Below, piece by piece: positions 59,617-64,000 of a stretch of DNA of 64,000 nt. Both the position numbers and the translations under genes were made by a program. The stretch lies in contig CP072107.1 of NCBI GenBank assembly GCA_022870705.1, forward strand, positions 680,501 through 744,500, given 5' to 3'. The notes beneath the pieces were generated by a model. It saw only the letters and a list, made by a program, of their open reading frames with translations. It was not told where the DNA came from and did not search any database. The DNA is from Oscillospiraceae bacterium CM (GTDB taxonomy: Bacteria > Bacillota > Clostridia > Oscillospirales > Oscillospiraceae). How positions within the stretch are numbered: the first letter of the stretch is position 1; every line of letters begins with the position of its first letter.

Positions 59617-62600
59617 ATGCCCAGCAAAGTACAAGCCTACGCTCAGATGGCCGACCACGCGGCGGCGCAGCTCACCGGCAGCCGCCAGAACTGGACGGAG
59701 TTTCTGACCACCGCCGCGCGGCTCTATAAATACCCATATAACGAACAGCTTATGATTTACGCACAGCGCCCGGGAGCTACGGCTTGTGCGGAATATGAGT
59801 TTTGGAACGAAAAAATGCGCCGGTATGTCCGGCGCGGCTCCAAGGGCATTGCGCTTATCGACGCCTCCGGAGATAAACCACGACTTAGATATGTGTTCGA
59901 TGTATCCGACACGGGCGGCGGGGACAATTCCCGCCGCCCTTTCCTTTGGGAACTGAACCCCGAACATGAGGATGCGGTATCGGCCATGCTTGAACGGGAA
60001 TATGAAGTTTCCGGCGCGGACGGCCTTGCCGAACAGCTCCAAGGCATCGCCGCGCAGATGGCCGACGAATACTGGATGGATAACCGGCGCGACATCCTCT
60101 ATAACGTTGACGGCAGTTTTTTAGAAGACTATGATGAATTTAACACAGGCGTCGCGTTTCGGGAAGCTGCCACGGTGAGCATTTCCTACATGCTGATGAA
60201 ACGCTGCGGTATCGACCCCGATGAGTATTTTGAACATGAGGATTACCTGAGCATCTTTGATTTCAACACCCCCACCGCCGTTGCCGCCCTGGGGACGGCA
60301 ACCAGCCAGATTTCCCGGCAGGTACTGCGGCAAATCGAAGTCACCGTTAAAAATGTTGAGCGCGAACACAACTTGCTAACGCAAGGCGCGGAAAGGAGCG
60401 TCACACATGGAGAGCAATCTGACCTACAGCCCGAACGGGGATTATCTGATTCCCGACTTGACGATGACGGAGCCGACGGAGAGCATCGGAAAATACGGGC
60501 GCATGAGGAAGAATTACCTCAAGGAGCATCGCCAGGTGTTATACAATTCCCTGCTGCTGCAAGAGAAGCTGTATCCGCACCTGCTGGAGATCGACCGGAC
60601 AGCGAACAGCCGGATCGATCGGATGATGCCGGAAATGATGAGATCGGCGGGCGTGACGGAGAGCCTGAAAGCCGCCGACCCGATACGCTGGGTGGGCCTG
60701 ATGAACAACCTGAAAGCCCAGGCCGAGGAAACGATCCTGGCGGAGCTTATCTACAATTAAGCCTTTTCCCCACGGAGCAGGAACAGGTACTGCGGATAGC
60801 GGAGAGCGAGAAGCCCTCCGCTTTTTCGTTGCCGCAGCAGGATATTGACCATATCCTGCGCACCGGCAGCAATTCGGACAACAGCCTTCTGCGCATTTGC
60901 GCCATGTACCGCATGGATAAAGGTGCTGAGGAAAACGCCGCTTTCCTGCGGCGGGAATACCGGGGCGGTAAGGGCCTGTACTTAAACGGCGAAAAGGTAT
61001 CCGTATGGTTTAGCGGCGACGGTATCCATATTGCCAAAGGTGAAACGGCTCAGTACGCCCGTTTCAAACAGATTATCCCCTGGGAGCAGGCCGAGCGCCG
61101 CGTCGGGGAACTTTTGGAGCAGGGGCAATATATCCCACAGGCTGAGCTTGCCACCGTTGACGTTTATGAACGTACCCGGCTTGCGCAAACCCTTTGGTAT
61201 CTACATCAGGATTTTACCGACGAGGCCCGGCAGACCTTTTTTGATGATGAACTGTTCCGGGGCGGCTTCCCCGACAGCACCGCCCATATTGCGGAGTTGC
61301 TTGCCCAACCGGACAGCCATTCCGAAATCACCGCCGAGCTGGAACGCTTTGCCGATGCTTATGGGGAGGATCGCGGCCTGTTGCGCTTTCACTTCCATAG
61401 GCCGGTGGAGTTACTGGACGCCCTGCGGGATTTAAGATTACCCCGGCGCGAGTACGTTTCCGAAATGACCGATGTGCCGCCCCTGCGGATGTTCATCACA
61501 CAGGATGAAGCCGACGCCGCCCTTGCGGGGGGCAGCAGCTTTGAGGGCGGGAAGTCCCGCATTTACGCCTTTTTCACCCAGCCCCACAGCCCGAAGGAGA
61601 AAGCAGATTTCCTTAAAAATGAGTACGGCACAGGCGGCAGGAGCCACGCCCTTTCCGGCGCGGACGGCAGTTGGGAGGATCACAGCGCCAAAGGCATTGA
61701 ATACAAGCGCGGGCCGGACGATGATAAGCTCACTCTCTCGTGGATCGCCGTCGCCAAGCGGCTTGACTTTCTTATTGCCAATGACAAGTATCTGACCGTC
61801 GAAGAAAAGACGCGTTTTACCGAGCGGCAGCGGGAACAGGCAGGCTTGCCGGAAACCCCGCCAATAGAGCCACCGCCACCGGAACTGCGAACAGAAGAAT
61901 CGTCCCCGCAAGCGGAGAGCGAACAGCCCTCCGCTTTTTCGATGCCTTCCGCGCCGGAGACGGAGAAGCGCGGAGTCACCCAGGAGGACATCGACGCGGC
62001 CCTGCAAGAATGGAACGGCGAAATTAAAAGCAAGCACGCCGTTGTCCGGCATATGGAGCGCCATGCCCGCGATAAGAATACCGCCGCGTTCCTGCGGGCC
62101 GAGTACGGCGACGATCTGCCCGCCTTTCCCGTGACCGCGGACGGCGCGGCGACGGATGTGCCATGGCCCAAGGTACAGCGGCGCATCGCGCAGCTTATGG
62201 CCGCCGACAGGTTCTACACCGAGGCCGAGTATGACAACTTGGACGATGTTGACCCCATCGCTATCCGGGAGCGTTTGTCCAGCCCGGAAGTACAGGCTGA
62301 AACGGACGCGCTGCTTGCCTCTGCCGAAAAAACTGCCTCCGAAAGCGCCAATCCTCATCATGAGCGGTTTGCCGTTGTGGAAACCGAAGAAGGTTACGCG
62401 ATTTGGGATGACCTTCACGACGGCTATTATGTGGATGATGAGGGCGTAACCGAAGAATTTACAAGCGAATGGCAGGCCAACGCCTATCTGGAGGAAGTCC
62501 GAAAGGCTGTAGCCGATAAAGAGGCGGCTGAATGGCTCACGGTTGAACGCAGTAAAAACGATACAGCCGAATCGGAGCCGTTCCCATATGCTGCGGGCGA

Positions 62601-64000
62601 TACCGTATATTTGGAGGACGGCAGACCCTTTGTCATTGAAACTATCGGATTGTTCGACATACAGCTCCGCGATCCCTCACTCCTGTATCCCGTTTTCCGT
62701 TCGGAAAGCAAAGAGAGCTTCCTGCGGCTCATGGGACATTACCCGCAGCCGAAACGGACAACAGCGGAAATCCAGCCCCCCGCCGAAAACTACAGCATCA
62801 CCGACGATACCCTGGGCGCTGGCGGCGCGAAATCCAAGTTTCATGCCAACATGGAAGCCATCCGTACCCTGCAAAATATTGAGCAGGAAAATCGGGCGGC
62901 AACACCGGAAGAACAGGAAATCCTCTCCCGGTATGTGGGCTGGGGCGGCCTTGCAGACGCTTTCGATGACGGCAAGCTCGCGTGGGCGAATGAGTATAAG
63001 GAGCTGCAATCGCTTCTGTCCCCGGAGGAATACGCCTCCGCAAGAGCCTCCACCCTGAATGCCCACTACACCAGCCCCACGGTCATCCGAGCCATTTATG
63101 AAGCGGTCGGCAATATGGGCTTCCAGACCGGCAACATCCTGGAACCAGCCTGCGGCGTTGGAAACTTCTTTGGCTGTCTGCCAGAGAAAATGCGCGGCAG
63201 CAAACTCTACGGCGTGGAGCTGGACGGCATCACGGGCCGGATCGCCAGGCAGCTCTACCCGCAGGCCGACATCACCGTGGCAGGCTTTGAAACCACCGAC
63301 CGGCGGGACTTTTATGATCTCGCCGTGGGGAACGTCCCCTTCGGGCAGTATCAGGTCAACGACCGGGCTTACAACAAGCTTGGCTTTTCCATTCATGACT
63401 ACTTTTTCGCTAAAACGCTCGATCAGGTGCGTTCTGGCGGCGTCATCGCCTTTGTTACTTCCCGCTACACGATGGATAAGCAGTCCCCGGAGGTACGGCG
63501 CTACATCGCCCGGCGTGCGGAGCTTTTGGGGGCTATACGGCTCCCAAACAACGCGTTCAAAGCCAACGCCGGAACGGAAGTCGTGTCGGATATCCTGTTT
63601 TTGCAGAAACGCGACCGTCCCATTGAGATCGACACGGACTGGATACACCTCGGACAGACCCCTGATGGGTTTGCCATCAACAGCTATTTCATCGACCACC
63701 CGGAGATGGTGCTGGGCACACCCACCTCGGAGAGTACACAGTACGGCAGGCAGGATTACACCGTCGCGCCCATTCCCGGCGCTGACCTTGCCGACCAGCT
63801 CCGTGAAGCGGTTGCCCATATCTCCGGGCAGTATGCAGAGGCCGAGCTGCCTGACTTGGGCGAAGGTGAAGCCATCGACACCTCCATCCCCGCCGATCCC
63901 AATGTAAAAAACTACTCTTACACCCTGGCGGACGGCGAGGTGTACTACCGGGAAAACTCCCGCATGGTGCGCCCCAGCCTGAACGACACCGCATTGGAGC
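59617..64000 (+). CDS. Giant N6-methylase/helicase-type element protein (start; runs off window)
   Basis: An open frame from ATG 59617 (GGAGG just upstream) runs without a stop to the window end, at least 1461 residues. The first 230 residues resemble the N-terminal domain of these proteins (FLTTAARLYKYPYNEQLMIY, RYVRRGSKGIALID); a Glu/Pro/Asp-rich linker (about 255-380) follows, then two similar modules (DIDHILRTGSN.. and DIDAALQEWNGE.., each with FLRREY or FLRAEY) and a SAM-methylase domain: ILEPACGVGNFFG (about 1177), GNVPFG in place of NPPF (about 1239). SNF2-type helicase motifs are expected beyond the window. Confidence 0.88.
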   Translation, partial: MPSKVQAYAQMADHAAAQLTGSRQNWTEFLTTAARLYKYPYNEQLMIYAQRPGATACAEYEFWNEKMRRYVRRGSKGIALIDASGDKPRLRYVFDVSDTGGGDNSRRPFLWELNPEHEDAVSAMLEREYEVSGADGLAEQLQGIAAQMADEYWMDNRRDILYNVDGSFLEDYDEFNTGVAFREAATVSISYMLMKRCGIDPDEYFEHEDYLSIFDFNTPTAVAALGTATSQISRQVLRQIEVTVKNVEREHNLLTQGAERSVTHGEQSDLQPERGLSDSRLDDDGADGEHRKIRAHEEELPQGASPGVIQFPAAAREAVSAPAGDRPDSEQPDRSDDAGNDEIGGRDGEPESRRPDTLGGPDEQPESPGRGNDPGGAYLQLSLFPTEQEQVLRIAESEKPSAFSLPQQDIDHILRTGSNSDNSLLRICAMYRMDKGAEENAAFLRREYRGGKGLYLNGEKVSVWFSGDGIHIAKGETAQYARFKQIIPWEQAERRVGELLEQGQYIPQAELATVDVYERTRLAQTLWYLHQDFTDEARQTFFDDELFRGGFPDSTAHIAELLAQPDSHSEITAELERFADAYGEDRGLLRFHFHRPVELLDALRDLRLPRREYVSEMTDVPPLRMFITQDEADAALAGGSSFEGGKSRIYAFFTQPHSPKEKADFLKNEYGTGGRSHALSGADGSWEDHSAKGIEYKRGPDDDKLTLSWIAVAKRLDFLIANDKYLTVEEKTRFTERQREQAGLPETPPIEPPPPELRTEESSPQAESEQPSAFSMPSAPETEKRGVTQEDIDAALQEWNGEIKSKHAVVRHMERHARDKNTAAFLRAEYGDDLPAFPVTADGAATDVPWPKVQRRIAQLMAADRFYTEAEYDNLDDVDPIAIRERLSSPEVQAETDALLASAEKTASESANPHHERFAVVETEEGYAIWDDLHDGYYVDDEGVTEEFTSEWQANAYLEEVRKAVADKEAAEWLTVERSKNDTAESEPFPYAAGDTVYLEDGRPFVIETIGLFDIQLRDPSLLYPVFRSESKESFLRLMGHYPQPKRTTAEIQPPAENYSITDDTLGAGGAKSKFHANMEAIRTLQNIEQENRAATPEEQEILSRYVGWGGLADAFDDGKLAWANEYKELQSLLSPEEYASARASTLNAHYTSPTVIRAIYEAVGNMGFQTGNILEPACGVGNFFGCLPEKMRGSKLYGVELDGITGRIARQLYPQADITVAGFETTDRRDFYDLAVGNVPFGQYQVNDRAYNKLGFSIHDYFFAKTLDQVRSGGVIAFVTSRYTMDKQSPEVRRYIARRAELLGAIRLPNNAFKANAGTEVVSDILFLQKRDRPIEIDTDWIHLGQTPDGFAINSYFIDHPEMVLGTPTSESTQYGRQDYTVAPIPGADLADQLREAVAHISGQYAEAELPDLGEGEAIDTSIPADPNVKNYSYTLADGEVYYRENSRMVRPSLNDTALE
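60407..60760 (+). CDS. tnpV: TnpV-family protein nested in the giant gene
   Basis: The 117-residue protein matches the TnpV family: SPNGDYLIPDLTMTEP, IGKYGRMRKNYLKEHRQVLY, IRWVGLMNNLKAQAEETILA. It lies completely within the linker-coding part of the giant gene in the +1 frame relative to it. A good ribosome site (AAAGGAG, 8 bases before ATG 60407) supports real translation. TnpV of Tn4451 has no firmly known role. The giant frame over it encodes only low-complexity sequence, which makes dual coding feasible. Confidence 0.82.
   Translation: MESNLTYSPNGDYLIPDLTMTEPTESIGKYGRMRKNYLKEHRQVLYNSLLLQEKLYPHLLEIDRTANSRIDRMMPEMMRSAGVTESLKAADPIRWVGLMNNLKAQAEETILAELIYN

Larger units (their letters stand above)
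29933..64000. mobile_element. Integrative conjugative element, Tn1549/CTn-like (left part; right end outside)
   Basis: From about 31.3 kb on, the order ParA, ParB, DUF6017 replication protein, PcfB, VirD4, Maff2, VirB6-like, PrgI, VirB4, NlpC/P60, DUF4315, DUF4366, TopB, ArdA/ArdC-like, TTRAP and a giant methylase protein is the backbone of clostridial conjugative transposons of the Tn1549 type. Genes are almost all on the plus strand with small overlaps. The left end cannot be fixed: it lies between the recombinase relic (29,887) and parA (31,735). Relaxase, accessory cargo and integrase are not seen and should lie to the right. Confidence 0.85.

Noticed and set aside
61438-62418. 326-residue minus-strand open frame within the giant gene
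   Set aside because: The plus frame is continuous from 59617 and has methylase motifs; the minus product is a composition artefact. The same holds for 62677-63819 (minus) and 63059-63907 (plus, other frame).

Overview
The window reads as one end of a Clostridia (low-redox, Gram-positive, strictly anaerobic) chromosome joined to a large conjugative element. Pointers to the host are a MetF/MetV/RnfC2-type methylene-tetrahydrofolate reductase cluster as known from acetogens, a corrinoid methyl-transfer operon, FeoAB, ferredoxin-like clusters in several enzymes, strong AGGAGG ribosome sites and frequent TTG/GTG starts. A methoxyl- or other methyl-donor-using anaerobe fits, but species cannot be named from sequence alone. 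No rRNA, tRNA or CRISPR array was seen.

Chromosomal part (1 to about 29,890). The minus strand opens with ilvB-ilvN-ilvC (branched-chain amino acids), preceded by a 36-codon Ile/Val/Leu-rich leader peptide and a terminator, a textbook attenuator. Next come a folate operon (folE-folP-folB-folK, the last fused to an HD domain) headed by a J-domain/degenerate GGDEF protein and an RluA-type pseudouridine synthase. A TetR regulator faces a methyl-transfer operon (UroD-type methyltransferase, 38-aa peptide, corrinoid protein, MtrH/AcsE-like methyltransferase) whose promoter is wrapped in an inverted repeat. An aldo/keto reductase with two 4Fe-4S motifs follows, then a hemerythrin/GGDEF-EAL pair. 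RnfC2-MetV-MetF, downstream of a perfect CRP/FNR-type box, would join the methyl-transfer module to one-carbon metabolism. Then come an orphan Imm5-like protein, motAB, a DtxR-type regulator with feoAB, a PadR/DUF1048/ABC export operon, a small tandem-duplicated protein and a nitrous-oxide-stimulated-promoter family protein.

Junction (29,570 to 31,735). This stretch has a C-terminal relic of a large serine recombinase, an A+T-rich gene of unknown function, a set of degenerate direct repeats and a small element-associated gene.

Conjugative element (about 31,322 to beyond 64,000). The gene order is that of the Tn1549/CTn-like ICE family: ParA, ParB, a DUF6017 replication protein; then a complete-looking Tad-type pilus locus (CpaB, CpaE, CpaF, TadB, TadC, two small pilin-like proteins, a TadE-like protein, two secreted surface proteins, an A24 prepilin peptidase); then the type IV secretion set (PcfB, VirD4, Maff2, VirB6-like, PrgI, VirB4, NlpC/P60 hydrolase, DUF4315, DUF4366), TopB, ArdA-like and ArdC-like antirestriction proteins, a transfer-assisting protein, and the start of a giant methylase/helicase-type protein that runs off the window. 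A TnpV gene with its own ribosome site lies wholly inside the giant gene in another frame. Relaxase and integrase are not in the window and are expected to the right.

The most unusual items are the pilus locus embedded in the conjugation machinery, the nested tnpV, the ilv attenuator, and RNA hairpins placed at feoA/feoB, after the pilin gene and across the virD4 stop codon.
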